A stretch of 64,000 bases of DNA from Streptomyces daqingensis (GTDB lineage: Bacteria; Actinomycetota; Actinomycetes; Streptomycetales; Streptomycetaceae): the NCBI RefSeq assembly GCF_014645895.1, contig NZ_BMMP01000006.1, positions 248,001-312,000 on the forward strand, written 5' to 3'. The notes under the pieces are model-generated. The model worked only from the letters and a program-made list of their open reading frames with translations, searched no databases and was not told where the DNA came from. The position numbers were made by a program, and so were the translations under genes. Below, in pieces: positions 7,893-21,226 of the stretch (position 1 is the first letter of the stretch; each line of letters starts with the position of its first letter).

Positions 7893-9401
7893 TCAGCCCT
7901 CGACGCCCAGCTTCTCCAGGATCAGCTCCCGGACGCGCGCCGCGTCCGCCTGGCCCCGCGTCGCCTTCATGACGGCGCCCACCAGCGCACCGGCGGCCTG
8001 CACCTTGCCGCCGCGGATCTTCTCGGCGACGTCGGCGTTCGCGGCGATGGCCTCGTCGACGGCGGCGCCCAGCGCGCCCTCGTCGGAGACGACCTTCAGA
8101 CCCCGCTTCTCGACGACCTCGTCAGGCGTCCCCTCACCGTTCAGGACTCCCTCGATCGTCTGACGCGCCAGCTTGTCGTTGAGCGAGCCCTCCTGGACCA
8201 GCTCGCAGAGGCGGGCGACGTCCTTCGGGCCGATCGGCAGGTCGGCGAGGTCGGTCCCGGACTCATTGGCGCGACGGGCCAGCTCGCCCATCCACCACTT
8301 GCGCGCCTGGTCGGCCGGGGCTCCGGCGTCGACCGTGGCGACGATGAGACCGACGGCCCCCGCGTTGAGCACGGACTGCATCTCGTGCTGCGAGATGCCC
8401 CACTCCTCGCGCAGCCGGTTGCGGCGCACGCGCGGCAGTTCGGACAGCCCGGCGCGAAGCTCCTCCACCCACTCGCGGGACGGCGCCACCGGCACCAGGT
8501 CCGGCTCGGGGAAGTAGCGGTAGTCCTCCGCCTCTTCCTTGACGCGACCCGAGGTGGTGCTGCCGTCGTCCTCGTGGAAGTGCCGGGTCTCCTGGACGAT
8601 TTTCTCGCCCGCGTCGAGCACCGCGGCGTGCCGCTGGATCTCGAACCGGGCGGCCCGCTCGACGCTGCGCAGCGAGTTGACGTTCTTCGTCTCGCTGCGC
8701 GTACCGAACGCCTCCTGGCCCCGGGGGCGCAGCGACAGGTTCACGTCGCAGCGCATCTGGCCCATCTCCATGCGTGCGTCGGAGACGCCCAGCGCCTTGA
8801 TGAGCTCCCGCAGTTCGGCGACATAGGCCTTGGCGACCTCGGGTGCCCGCTCCCCCGCGCCCTCGATCGGCTTCGTGACGATCTCGATGAGCGGGATGCC
8901 GGCGCGGTTGTAGTCGAGCAGCGAGTGCGAGGCACCGTGGATGCGGCCGGTGGCACCGCCGATGTGGGTCGACTTGCCGGTGTCCTCCTCCATGTGCGCG
9001 CGCTCGATGTCGACGCGGAAGACCTCGCCGTCCTCCAGCTGCACGTCGAGGTAGCCGTCGAAGGCGATCGGCTCGTCGTACTGGGAGGTCTGGAAGTTCT
9101 TCGGCATGTCCGGATAGAAGTAGTTCTTCCGGGCGAAGCGGCACCACTCCGCGATACGGCAGTTGAGCGCGAGTCCGATACGGATGGCGGACTCGACGCC
9201 GCTCGCGTTGACGACCGGCAGGGCGCCGGGCAGCCCCAGACAGGTGGGGCAGGTCTGGCTGTTGGCGTCCGCTCCCAGCGTCGTCGAACAGCCGCAGAAC
9301 ATCTTCGTACGGGTGCCGAGCTCGACGTGGACCTCGAGGCCCATGACGGGGTCGTAGGACGCCAACGCGTCCTCGTAGGACACCAGTTCAGTGACGGTCA
9401 C
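7893..9401 (-). CDS. gatB: Aspartyl/glutamyl-tRNA(Asn/Gln) amidotransferase subunit B
   Basis: A 502-aa protein of full family length. GatB binds misacylated Glu-tRNA(Gln) or Asp-tRNA(Asn), phosphorylates the acyl group and receives ammonia from GatA. The N-terminal catalytic part shows the cysteine pairs CGC and CPTC expected of the zinc site and the family segment EVHVELGT. The C-terminal helical and YqeY-like tail (about residues 350-502) ends in REL-LEKLG. The GTG at 9401 follows GAGAGG at a good distance. It is third in gatC-gatA-(81-aa gene)-gatB; a double terminator follows. Confidence 0.97.
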   Translation of the reverse strand: MTVTELVSYEDALASYDPVMGLEVHVELGTRTKMFCGCSTTLGADANSQTCPTCLGLPGALPVVNASGVESAIRIGLALNCRIAEWCRFARKNYFYPDMPKNFQTSQYDEPIAFDGYLDVQLEDGEVFRVDIERAHMEEDTGKSTHIGGATGRIHGASHSLLDYNRAGIPLIEIVTKPIEGAGERAPEVAKAYVAELRELIKALGVSDARMEMGQMRCDVNLSLRPRGQEAFGTRSETKNVNSLRSVERAARFEIQRHAAVLDAGEKIVQETRHFHEDDGSTTSGRVKEEAEDYRYFPEPDLVPVAPSREWVEELRAGLSELPRVRRNRLREEWGISQHEMQSVLNAGAVGLIVATVDAGAPADQARKWWMGELARRANESGTDLADLPIGPKDVARLCELVQEGSLNDKLARQTIEGVLNGEGTPDEVVEKRGLKVVSDEGALGAAVDEAIAANADVAEKIRGGKVQAAGALVGAVMKATRGQADAARVRELILEKLGVEG

Positions 9402-9412
9402 GGAATTGCCTC

Positions 9413-9654
9413 TCAGTCGTCCCCGAGGACATCGTCGATGTCGAGCTGCCGGAGCTCCCGCACGAGGAGCGCGAGTCCGGTGACGATGCCCGCCGCGGAG
9501 ACGGCCACGTCGATCATCTGCAGCGTGTCGCCCTCGCGCTTGGCCTCCCGGCCGCGCTTGAAGGTGCTCACGGCACCGAACAGGGAGCCGGCGATGGACG
9601 CGTACATGCCGAACCTGGACCTCTTGAGCCCCTTGGCTTTCTGCAGCTTTCCAC

Positions 9655-9658
<4 letters not shown>
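9413..9658 (-). CDS. 81-aa membrane-associated protein between gatA and gatB
   Basis: A small basic protein with two moderately hydrophobic stretches (about residues 17-34 and 48-69) and an acidic end (DIDDVLGDD). Its GTG start overlaps the gatA stop as GTGA, and gatB begins 11 bp after it, so it is embedded and coupled in the gat operon. I do not recognise its family. No function should be read from position alone, but membrane association of something translated with GatA and GatB is plausible. Confidence 0.75.
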
Positions 9659-11148
<1,490 letters not shown>

Positions 11149-11153
11149 CGCGA

Positions 11154-11450
11154 TCAGTCCTCCCCGAGGATCTGCGGCACCTTGAAACGCTGCTGCTCCT
11201 GCGCCGGGGCGCCGGAGAGCGCCTGCTCGGGGGTCAGACCCGGACGAACCACGTCCGGGCGCATGACGTTGGTGAGCGGCAGCGGGTGGGAGGTCGGCGG
11301 TACGTCCTCTTCGGCGACATCGGACACGGCGGCGACCGCGCCGATGATGTCGTCGAGCTGTCCGGCGAAGTGATCGAGCTCTTCGTCCTTCAGCTCCAGG
11401 CGCGCCAGCCGGGCGAGGTGGGCGACCTCCTCGCGCGAGATGCCAGGCAT
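11154..11450 (-). CDS. gatC: Aspartyl/glutamyl-tRNA(Asn/Gln) amidotransferase subunit C
   Basis: A 98-aa protein of normal GatC length, starting [18 protein letters not shown]. The small subunit wraps around GatA and stabilises the complex. First gene of the operon, with 5 bp to gatA. A TAGGAT-like -10 element about 50 bp upstream is the best promoter candidate. Confidence 0.96.
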   Translation of the reverse strand: MPGISREEVAHLARLARLELKDEELDHFAGQLDDIIGAVAAVSDVAEEDVPPTSHPLPLTNVMRPDVVRPGLTPEQALSGAPAQEQQRFKVPQILGED

Positions 11451-11850
11451 GCAGCGGTCCTCTGGGTGAGTGTTGGATTTTCCGCCCCAATCCTATGGCT
11501 CCCGTGCCGCTGCCCGTGCCGCCGGGCGCCGGGGAACGCCGACGGCTCCGGGGAGGAGGCGGATGAGAGCCGGGACGGGAGGGGGCGGGAGCCCGCGGCG
11601 GGGCCCGGTTTCCCGGCCGGCGGGCGCGGCCCGGGCCGGCCCGGCAGGCGGCCCGGCGACTTCCGCGCGCGGGAACACCGCAGGTCGTGCGCGCGGCGCG
11701 GAGCGCCGGGAGATGGGTGGAAGCCCGCCGTCCGCCGCGCGCCCCGGGAACGCGTCGCCGCACGGAGGCCGCCTGACGCCGCGGAGGCACCCGCCGGGTC
11801 GCGGCGGGCGGGACGGCTCGGCGGGCGGCGCGTGGCGCGGTGCCGGCGCC
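11451..11850. other. 400-bp intergenic region upstream of gatC
   Basis: Extremely GC-rich. The right part lies after the rmdB-like stop, and the left 60-80 bases should carry the gat promoter. I see no gene, clear hairpin or repeat family; open frames here are Arg/Ala/Pro composition artefacts. Confidence 0.5.
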
Positions 11851-14154
11851 TTACTGAACCGGCTGCCAGCCCGTGGGACGGTTCGCGTCGTGTGACTGGG
11901 TCGGACCCGGGGGCTGCGGCCCCGACGAGCGCGGCGCCCCTCCCGCCGGACCCGGCGTGTGCCGCGACGACGACGTGGCCGAACCCGTCGCGGGCGGGGA
12001 ACCGCACTCCAACTCGGGCCGCGGACGGGAGTGTTCGGGGGAGTCCGGGACTCCGTCGCGCGCCCGCAGCCAGGCCGTCGTCTCGTCCGGGGGCATGGCC
12101 GCCGCGACGAGCCAGCCCTGCACGGCGTCGCATCCCAGGTCCCGCAGGCGCTCCCACGTCTCGTCGTCCTCGACGCCCTCGGCCACCACCAGCAGGCCGA
12201 GGGAGTGGGCCAGGTCGACCGTGCAGCGGACGATCTCCGCGTCCTCCGCGTCCACCGCGAGGCGGGCGACGAACGACCGGTCGATCTTCAACTCGCTCAC
12301 CGGGAGCCTGCGCAGGTGCACGAGAGAGGAGTAGCCGGTGCCGAAGTCGTCCAGCGACATCTTCACGCCGTGCCCGGCGAGAGCGGCCAGGGTGTCGGCG
12401 GCGCGCTGCGGGTCCTCCAGGAGCACGTGCTCGGTGATCTCCAACTGCAGGGCCCCCGCGGGGACTCCGTGCCGCGCCAGACGTCCCGCGACGGCCCCGG
12501 CGAAGCCCGGCGCGTGCACGTCGCGCGGCGAGACGTTCACCGCGACCGGCACCGTCAGGCCGCCCTTGCGCCAGCGGGCGACCTGCGCGAGCGCCGTCTC
12601 CAGCACGTACTCCGTCAGGCGCGGCATCAGCCCCGACGTCTCGGCGATGGCGATGAACTCGTCCGGAGGGACGCGGCCGCGCTCGGGGTGGACCCAGCGC
12701 ACCAGCGCCTCCAGACCGGAGACGACGCCGTCGAAGCGGACCTTCGGCTGGTAGTGCAGTTCGACCTCGCCGGCGTCGAGGGCGCGCCGCAGGTCGGCCA
12801 GGAGCCCCAGCCGGTCGGGGGTGTTGCCGTCTCGCGTCGCCTCGTACACCTCGACGCCCGTGCGGTCGCGCTTGGCCTCGTACATCGCCACGTCCGCGCG
12901 GCGCAGCAGCCCTTCGGCCTCCCGCGCGTGCTCCGGGAAGACCGCGACACCGGCGCTCGCCTCGAGCACGAGGGTGAGGCCGTCCAGGTCCAGCGGGGAC
13001 CCGAGGGCGGAGACGAGGGTGCGGGCGGCCCGCATGGCACTCGTCGTGGAGTCGGCGAGCGGCAGCAGGACGGCGAACTCGTCGCCGCCGAGGCGTGCCG
13101 CCTCCGCGCCGCGCGGCAGCGCTCCCCGCAGCCGCTCCGCGATCTTCAGCAGCAGCCTGTCGCCCGCGAGATGGCCGAGGGTGTCGTTGACGGAGCGGAA
13201 GCGGTCCAGGTCGATGAGGACGAGCGCGCCGCGCGCCTCCGTACGGTCGGCCTCCTCCAGCGCCGACCAGGTGCGCTCCAGCAGCCACTGCCGGTTGGGG
13301 AGGCCCGTCAGCGGGTCGCGCAGCGCCTCCTCCGCCCGCACTCGCGCGATCCACAGCGTCGAGTCCAGCGCGATCAGCGGGACCGTGAACAGCGGGAGCA
13401 GCACCGGACGGTGGGCCGCGACGACGGCTATCAGCGGCGAGATCCCCAGCAGCGCCAGCGCCACCAGGCCGTGACGGAGCAGGGAGCGGCGCAGCACGGT
13501 GAGCAGCCCCGTCTTGCGGGGCGCGTAGGAGAACCACAGCAGGGCGCGCGTGGCCACTAAATAGGCGCACGCGGCGAGGACGATCGCGGGCAGCGCCGGG
13601 TAACCCCAGCTCTCGGGATCCCAGGGCTTCTCGACGGACGGGTGCACGCCGAACGCCGCCAGCGCGACGGCCCCGGACCCGATGCCGAGGATGTCGACGG
13701 CGCCGTGCAGCACGGCCTGGCGCCATCGGTGCCGCCGCGCCGCGCCGACCAGCACGACGACGGCCAGGCTCACCAGGACCGCCGGGACCCACCCGTAGAG
13801 CAGCAGGATCGCGAGGGTCAGCGCGGCGCCCGAACCGGTGCCGCCCCACCAGCGGTCACGGCCGAGGGCTACGAGATGCCCGACGATGACGCCGGTGAGC
13901 ACCGCCAGCGACCAGCCCGTGACGCCGGAGGGGAAGAGCGCCCGCCCTTCCGACAGGACGCGGAAGACGCCCGTGCCCAGCGCAACTGCCGCCCCGACGG
14001 CGACGAGCAACGGCAGTCCGGGAACCCTCAGCGCGGCGATGCGCTGCACCCACGGCACGTCCTCCGCTCCGGCCGTGGGCCCCGTACTGCTGCCGCCCGC
14101 GCCGTCGGGCAGGCCGGAGTACGGGGGGCCGTGGCCCCCAGGAAATTCCTGCAT
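11851..14154 (-). CDS. rmdB: Membrane-bound GGDEF-EAL c-di-GMP turnover protein, RmdB-like, with a TTA codon
   Basis: A 767-aa protein. The first ~280 residues hold about eight hydrophobic segments. A GGDEF domain (intact LGGDEF near residue 356) and an EAL domain (EALVRW near 480, DDFGTGYSS further on) follow, then a Pro/Ser-rich tail. GGDEF domains make c-di-GMP and EAL domains degrade it; both motifs look intact, so the net activity cannot be told by eye. Position beside ligA matches S. coelicolor RmdB (SCO5495), reported as a phosphodiesterase affecting differentiation. Codon 199 is TTA, so translation may need the bldA tRNA. The ATG at 14154 has GAGAGGG upstream. Confidence 0.9.
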   Translation of the reverse strand: MQEFPGGHGPPYSGLPDGAGGSSTGPTAGAEDVPWVQRIAALRVPGLPLLVAVGAAVALGTGVFRVLSEGRALFPSGVTGWSLAVLTGVIVGHLVALGRDRWWGGTGSGAALTLAILLLYGWVPAVLVSLAVVVLVGAARRHRWRQAVLHGAVDILGIGSGAVALAAFGVHPSVEKPWDPESWGYPALPAIVLAACAYLVATRALLWFSYAPRKTGLLTVLRRSLLRHGLVALALLGISPLIAVVAAHRPVLLPLFTVPLIALDSTLWIARVRAEEALRDPLTGLPNRQWLLERTWSALEEADRTEARGALVLIDLDRFRSVNDTLGHLAGDRLLLKIAERLRGALPRGAEAARLGGDEFAVLLPLADSTTSAMRAARTLVSALGSPLDLDGLTLVLEASAGVAVFPEHAREAEGLLRRADVAMYEAKRDRTGVEVYEATRDGNTPDRLGLLADLRRALDAGEVELHYQPKVRFDGVVSGLEALVRWVHPERGRVPPDEFIAIAETSGLMPRLTEYVLETALAQVARWRKGGLTVPVAVNVSPRDVHAPGFAGAVAGRLARHGVPAGALQLEITEHVLLEDPQRAADTLAALAGHGVKMSLDDFGTGYSSLVHLRRLPVSELKIDRSFVARLAVDAEDAEIVRCTVDLAHSLGLLVVAEGVEDDETWERLRDLGCDAVQGWLVAAAMPPDETTAWLRARDGVPDSPEHSRPRPELECGSPPATGSATSSSRHTPGPAGGAPRSSGPQPPGPTQSHDANRPTGWQPVQ

Positions 14155-14408
14155 GCCCGTCCCTCTCGCAGCCGTCCGTGCCTGCTCGCCAACCAGGCAC
14201 ACACATCAACAGTAGGCCGCACAGCGCCGCCAGGGCAGCGATCGGCCGGGGTTGGCTGTGCGCTACCCGGCTTATCCGGCCCCTTTCAGGAGCAACGGCC
14301 GATAACAGTGCGGCTCCTGAGTGCATACCCTGGCGTAAACGCATGAGACACCTGTGACCCGCGCACAACACCGGGAAAAGGGAGGGTAGTTGACGGGCCC
14401 TCAGCGCC

Positions 14409-16604
<2,196 letters not shown>

Positions 16605-17675
16605 TTACTCAGGGTTGTCAGCGAGGGATCTCGCGGCCCGGACGCAGTGGGCGAGCGCGGCACTCGCGTACGCGGGTGAGGCACCCGCCAGACCGCACGA
16701 CGGAGTGACCACCACCGACTCCGTGAGGAGGGCGGGGGACAGCCCGAGCCTGCGCCACAGCGACCTGACCCCACTGACGCTACCGGCAGGGTCTGACAAC
16801 GCACCCGCCGCCGGCGCGGCTCCGGGCACGATCCCCGCGAACAGCGCCGTACCCCCCTCGACCGCCTCGCCGATCATCTCGTCCTCACGCTCGGTGAGCA
16901 GGGCGGCGTCGACCGCGATGCCCGTGACCCCCGCCCGGCGCAGCAGCGCGAGAGGCGGCTCGGGCGCGCACGAGTGCACCACCACGGGCACTCCCACGGC
17001 CGACACCAGCTCCCGCAGCGCACCCTCCGCCACGGCCCTGTCCACCGCGGCGTGCGTGCGGTAACCGCTGGCGGTGGGCACGCGCCCGCGCAGCACCGCC
17101 GTCAACGACGGCTCGTCGAGCTGCAGTACGGGGCGCGCACCGGGCACCCTGCGCCGTACGTCCGCGAGATGCGCCCGCAGCCCCTCCGTGAGGGAGGCGG
17201 CCAGATCGCGGCACGCGCCCGCGTCGCCGAGCACGGCCTGGCCGTTGCGCCGCTCCAGGGCGGCCGCGAGGGTCCAGGGGCCGACGGCCGAGACCTTCAG
17301 CGCCCCCTGGAAGCCCTGCGTGAACTCCTCGAGCGCGTCCAGGTCCTCCCCCAACCAGGCCCGGGACCGCCTGGTGTCGCGCCCCGGCCTGTCGCCGAGC
17401 CGCCAGCCGCTGGGTTCGAGATGCGCGTAGAGCTCGACGAGCAACCCGGCCGTCCTGCCGACCATGTCGGCGCCCGGTCCCCTCGCGGGCAGTTCCGGCA
17501 GGAACGGCAGGGCTTCGAGGGTGCCGGCGACGGCTCGCGCCGCCTCCCTGGCGTCCTCCCCCGGCATCGATCCGATGCCCGTCGCCGCGGCCGCCCCCCA
17601 GGGGAAACGCCCCGAAGTCCCGCCGTGAGCGGGGGAGTCCGCGCGCGTGCCCGTTCCGTGCGGGGTGCCGCTCAT
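16605..17675 (-). CDS. MetE C-terminal-type methionine synthase/methyltransferase
   Basis: A 356-aa protein matching only the catalytic C-terminal half of cobalamin-independent methionine synthase, which is about 750 aa when complete. Zinc ligands are visible as His234-Ser-Cys236 (VVVHSCAPEP) and Cys327 (TPSCGLAG). Archaeal and actinobacterial short forms of this family exist; they may use a methyl donor other than methyltetrahydrofolate-polyglutamate. Its ATG overlaps the SDR stop as ATGA and it ends 15 bp before ligA, so SDR, this gene and ligA form one unit. The methyl donor and acceptor cannot be told from sequence. Confidence 0.85.
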   Translation of the reverse strand: MSGTPHGTGTRADSPAHGGTSGRFPWGAAAATGIGSMPGEDAREAARAVAGTLEALPFLPELPARGPGADMVGRTAGLLVELYAHLEPSGWRLGDRPGRDTRRSRAWLGEDLDALEEFTQGFQGALKVSAVGPWTLAAALERRNGQAVLGDAGACRDLAASLTEGLRAHLADVRRRVPGARPVLQLDEPSLTAVLRGRVPTASGYRTHAAVDRAVAEGALRELVSAVGVPVVVHSCAPEPPLALLRRAGVTGIAVDAALLTEREDEMIGEAVEGGTALFAGIVPGAAPAAGALSDPAGSVSGVRSLWRRLGLSPALLTESVVVTPSCGLAGASPAYASAALAHCVRAARSLADNPE

Positions 17676-18361
17676 GCGGTCGGCTTCACGGTCAGGTCGG
17701 TGACCTCCGCGCCGCGCGGCATGTCCAGCGCGGTCAGCATCGTCGTCGCCACCGCGTCGGCGGGAATCCAGCGATCCGGGTCGTACTCCCGGCCCTCCTG
17801 CCGGTGCACCTTCTCCTGCATCGGGGTGGCGGTGCGCCCCGGGTAGACGGAGGTGACGCGCACCCCGTGTCCGCTCTCCTCGGCCCGCAGCGCGTCCGCG
17901 AGCGCCTTCAGGCCGTGCTTGCTCGCGGCGTACGCGGCCCACTGCGGGTGGGCGCGGAGCCCGGCACCGGAGTTGACGAACAGCACGTGCCCCCGCGCGA
18001 GACGCACCTGCGGCAGCAGCAGCCGGGTCAGCTCGGCGGGCGCGGTGAGATTCGCGGCGAGGGTGCTGCTCCACACCTTCGCCGTCGTCTCGCCCACCTC
18101 TCCGAGCTCCACGACGCCCGCGATGTGCTGCAGGGAGTCGAGCTGTCCGGGCAGTTCCTGGTGACCGAGCGCCCACGACAGCCGCTCGGGCTCAGCGAGG
18201 TCGCCGACGAGCGTGCGGACGCCCGGGAAGCGGTCGCGCAGCTCCTTGGCGCGTCCGGCGTCCCGCGCCAGCAGCCAGAGTTCGTCGCCACGGTCGAGCA
18301 GGCGCCGCGTGACGGCGGCGCCGATGCCGGAACCGGCACCGGTGATCAGATGGGTTGCCAT
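17672..18361 (-). CDS. Short-chain dehydrogenase/reductase
   Basis: A 229-aa classical SDR. The nucleotide-binding TGAGSGIG is at residues 7-14, and the catalytic set is Asn104, Ser131, Tyr144 and Lys148 (YAASK). NADP(H) or NAD(H) is the cofactor; the substrate is unknown. First gene of the leftward SDR-metE-like-ligA unit, coupled by an ATGA overlap to the next gene. Divergent from the DrrAB-type exporter across a 161-bp region with a 22-bp palindromic site. Confidence 0.92.
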   Translation of the reverse strand: MATHLITGAGSGIGAAVTRRLLDRGDELWLLARDAGRAKELRDRFPGVRTLVGDLAEPERLSWALGHQELPGQLDSLQHIAGVVELGEVGETTAKVWSSTLAANLTAPAELTRLLLPQVRLARGHVLFVNSGAGLRAHPQWAAYAASKHGLKALADALRAEESGHGVRVTSVYPGRTATPMQEKVHRQEGREYDPDRWIPADAVATTMLTALDMPRGAEVTDLTVKPTA

Positions 18362-18378
18362 GCCTCCATGGTCGCTCA

Positions 18379-18400
18379 GGTTCGAACCCGGTTACGAACC
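18379..18400. promoter_or_regulatory. 22-bp near-palindrome in the SDR / ABC-exporter divergent promoter
   Basis: Outer arms GGTTCG and CGAACC pair perfectly and 9 of 11 base pairs match overall. It lies 18 bp upstream of the SDR start. The inner part resembles a LexA (SOS) box, with TCGAAC on one side and 4 of 6 bases on the other, but it also fits a TetR-type operator. Candidate site only. Confidence 0.45.
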
Positions 18401-18522
18401 GGTGGCGCGCCGGCGATGAGTTTTCGCGCCGCGACGGGTCTGCTCGCAGAGAAGCCGGCGGCTTCCGCACGCGCCGCGTCGTACCGTCGCACGGCACACC
18501 ATGAGAAAGAGGGAGGGCAGCG

Positions 18523-19605
18523 ATGCGCACCGACACCGCGAAGCACACCGAGCCGCGGCAGCACGACGGTCCGGCGATCGAGACGTCAGGACTGGTGAAG
18601 GTCTTCGGGGACAACAGAGCCGTCGACGGCATCGACCTGCGGGTCCCCGCGGGCAGTGTCTACGGCGTGCTCGGCCCCAACGGCGCGGGAAAGACCACCG
18701 CGGTGAAGATGCTGGCCACCCTGCTGCGCCCGGACGGCGGGGAGGCCCGCGTCTTCGGGCACGACGTGCTGCGGGAGGCGGACGCCGTACGCTCCCGCGT
18801 CAGCCTCACCGGGCAGTACGCCTCGGTCGACGAGGACCTGACCGGCACGGAGAACCTCGTGCTGCTGGCCAGGCTGCTCGGCCACTCGAAGCCGTCGGCG
18901 CGCAAGCGCGCGGCGAAGCTGCTGGAGGCGTTCGGACTGGAGGAGGCCGCCGGGCGGCAGGTCAAGCAGTACTCGGGCGGCATGCGCCGGCGCATCGACA
19001 TCGCCGCCAGCATCCTCAACACTCCCGACCTGCTGTTCCTGGACGAGCCCACCACCGGCCTCGACCCGAGGAGCCGCAACCAGGTGTGGGACATCGTGCG
19101 GGCCGTCGTGGCCCAGGGCACGACGGTGCTGCTCACGACGCAGTACCTGGACGAGGCGGACCAACTCGCCGGCCGCATCGCCGTGATCGACCACGGCCGG
19201 GTCATCGCGGAGGGGACGCCCGGGCAGCTGAAGTCGTCCGTCGGCGCGGGCTCGATCCACCTGCGATTGCGTGACGGCGCCCAGCGGGAGGAGGCGCGTT
19301 CCGTGCTCTCGCAGACTCTCGCCGCCCAAGTGCAGCCCGAGGCCGACCCGGTGGCGCTGACGGCCCGCGTGCAGGGCGGCGGCACCGAGCGCGGAGCCGC
19401 CGAGCAGGCCGCTCTGGCGCTGGCGGAGCTCACTCGCTCCGGCATCACCGTCGACCACTTCTCGCTGGGCCAGCCCAGCCTCGACGAGGTCTTCCTCGCC
19501 CTCACCGACCATCCCGCGCACGACGAGGGCGGGCAGGCCGACGGCCGCGAGCCCGTCTCGCGCAGCTCGCAGAACGGCCACGACGCCGAGGAGACACGCT
19601 CATGA
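18523..19605 (+). CDS. DrrA-type ABC exporter ATP-binding subunit
   Basis: A 360-aa ATPase. Walker A is GPNGAGKTT (residues 51-59), the signature [10 protein letters not shown] lies near 150 and Walker [13 protein letters not shown] near 170; a C-terminal extension of about 100 residues is typical of DrrA-like subunits. Such pairs export hydrophobic drugs or self-made metabolites; the substrate is unknown. The ATG has a strong GGGAGGG upstream. It ends in an ATGA overlap with the permease gene. Confidence 0.95.
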   Translation: MRTDTAKHTEPRQHDGPAIETSGLVKVFGDNRAVDGIDLRVPAGSVYGVLGPNGAGKTTAVKMLATLLRPDGGEARVFGHDVLREADAVRSRVSLTGQYASVDEDLTGTENLVLLARLLGHSKPSARKRAAKLLEAFGLEEAAGRQVKQYSGGMRRRIDIAASILNTPDLLFLDEPTTGLDPRSRNQVWDIVRAVVAQGTTVLLTTQYLDEADQLAGRIAVIDHGRVIAEGTPGQLKSSVGAGSIHLRLRDGAQREEARSVLSQTLAAQVQPEADPVALTARVQGGGTERGAAEQAALALAELTRSGITVDHFSLGQPSLDEVFLALTDHPAHDEGGQADGREPVSRSSQNGHDAEETRS

Positions 19606-20552
19606 CCAGCACGCCCGCATCCGCCCCGCCGCCCGCCGCCTCCCCCTCCGGTCCCCCGGCGGCCTCCGCCACTCCCGAACAGCCGTCCCGCGCCCGGATG
19701 ACGGCCTCCGCGGCACGTCCTCAGCAGGGAGGCCGGGCGTCGCAGGGCAGACCGGAGGACCTCACCGCGGTACTCGTCGCCGGGCCGAGACCCCCGCGTC
19801 CCAGCGCGCTGTCCGTGTGCCTCACGTTCGGCTGGCGGGCGATGCTGAAGATCAAGCACGTGCCCGAGCAGCTCTTCGACGTGACCGCGTTCCCGATCAT
19901 GATGACGCTGATGTTCACGTACCTCTTCGGCGGGGCGCTGGCGGGGTCGACGACGGAGTACCTGCAGTACCTGCTGCCGGGCATCATGGTGATGAGCGTC
20001 GTGATGACCACGATGTACACGGGCGTCTCGGTCAACACCGACATCGAGAAAGGGGTGTTCGACCGCTTCCGCACGCTGCCGATCTGGCGTCCCGCCCCGA
20101 TGGTCGGCTACCTCCTCGGCGACGCCTTCCGCTACACCATGGCGTCCGTCGTGATCCTGGCGGTGGGCCTGGTGCTGGGGTTCCGGCCGGGCGGCGGCTT
20201 CATGGGCGTGGTCGCCGGGATCGCCCTGCTGGTCGCCTTCTCGTTCGCCTTCTCCTGGCTGTGGACGATGTTCGGGCTGCTGCTGCGCACGGAGAAGTCG
20301 GTCATGGGCGTCAGCATGATGGTGCTGTTCCCCCTCACCTTCCTCAGCAACATCCTGGTGGAGCCCCGCACGATGCCGGGCTGGCTGCAGGCGTTCGTCG
20401 ACGTCAACCCCGTGACGCACCTCGTCGCCGCGGTCCGCGGCCTGATGGACGGCGACTGGCCAGGCGGCGAGATCAGCTGGACCCTCATCGCCTCCGGCGT
20501 CCTCATCGCGGTGTTCGGCACGCTCACGATGCGGCTGTACAACAGGAAGTGA
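19602..20552 (+). CDS. DrrB-type ABC-2 permease
   Basis: A 316-aa permease partner of the preceding ATPase. The first ~65 residues are Pro/Ala/Ser-rich and probably disordered; about six membrane helices follow, with the ABC-2 type segment near the end ([14 protein letters not shown] before the last helix). The start overlaps the ATPase stop (ATGA). A bidirectional stem-loop follows. No biosynthetic genes are adjacent, so a general efflux role is as likely as self-resistance. Confidence 0.94.
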   Translation: MTSTPASAPPPAASPSGPPAASATPEQPSRARMTASAARPQQGGRASQGRPEDLTAVLVAGPRPPRPSALSVCLTFGWRAMLKIKHVPEQLFDVTAFPIMMTLMFTYLFGGALAGSTTEYLQYLLPGIMVMSVVMTTMYTGVSVNTDIEKGVFDRFRTLPIWRPAPMVGYLLGDAFRYTMASVVILAVGLVLGFRPGGGFMGVVAGIALLVAFSFAFSWLWTMFGLLLRTEKSVMGVSMMVLFPLTFLSNILVEPRTMPGWLQAFVDVNPVTHLVAAVRGLMDGDWPGGEISWTLIASGVLIAVFGTLTMRLYNRK

Positions 20553-20572
20553 CCGCAGCGGTCCGGCTGTTG

Positions 20573-20605
20573 GAGGGGCGCCCCGGCTCGCCGGCGGCGC
20601 CCCTC
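20573..20605. terminator. Bidirectional terminator hairpin
   Basis: Arms GAGGGGCGCC and GGCGCCCCTC with a 13-nt loop, between the rightward permease gene and the leftward LOG-family gene. Convergent placement fits a shared terminator. Confidence 0.7.
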
Positions 20606-20674
20606 GCCCGTGACGCGGGTCGTGCGCAGGCGCCGTCCAGGCCCGTCCGCCCCGTCCGGACGGCCCGGCCTCCC

Positions 20675-21226
20675 CTACGCGGACTCCAGCAGCTCCATCG
20701 CACGCTCCCCGTCGTCTGCGAAGGCGACCAGTTCGGTCAGCGGCAGCGGGAGGAACCCCTCCGCCTCCATCCTGGCGAGCTGCCTCCGGAGACCGTCGTA
20801 GTAGCCCGCCGTGTTCAGCAGGACCACGGGCTTGGCGTGCAGCCCGTGCTTCTTCAGCTCGAGGATGTCCGTCGCCTCGTCGAGCGTCCCCGTGCCGCCC
20901 ACCATGATCACGAAGGCGTCCGCCCGTTCGAGGAGCCTGGCCTTGCGTTCGGCGAGGTTCGCGGTGACGACCATCTCGTCCGCGTTCTTCCGCGCCACGC
21001 CCTGCAGGAACTCCACGGAGATCCCCACGAGCCGTCCGCCGGTCCGCTGGACGCCGTCGGCGACGACCTTCATCAGCCCGGCGTCCGATCCTCCCCACAC
21101 CAGCGAGTGTCCGCGGCTGCCGATAAGCTCGGCGAACTCGCGCGCCGACTCGGTGTACACGGCGTCGAGTTCAGCTGCTGAGCAGAAGACACAGATGTTC
21201 AAGGGGGAACTGTCCTTGGCGGCCAT
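20675..21226 (-). CDS. LOG-family protein (Rossmann fold, cytokinin-type phosphoribohydrolase family)
   Basis: A 183-aa protein of the TIGR00730/LOG family, which hydrolyses nucleoside 5'-monophosphates at the N-glycosidic bond. The GG-x-x-GLM element is at residues 45-52 (GGSDAGLM), the basic pair R94-K95 is present, and the active-site motif reads VGGTGTLDE (109-117), with Val in place of the usual first Pro. The glutamate is kept. The ATG shares bases with the ATG of the divergent KTN protein (CCATGG), so this start and the neighbour's exclude normal separate leaders; an upstream start would only increase the overlap. Confidence 0.88.
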   Translation of the reverse strand: MAAKDSSPLNICVFCSAAELDAVYTESAREFAELIGSRGHSLVWGGSDAGLMKVVADGVQRTGGRLVGISVEFLQGVARKNADEMVVTANLAERKARLLERADAFVIMVGGTGTLDEATDILELKKHGLHAKPVVLLNTAGYYDGLRRQLARMEAEGFLPLPLTELVAFADDGERAMELLESA

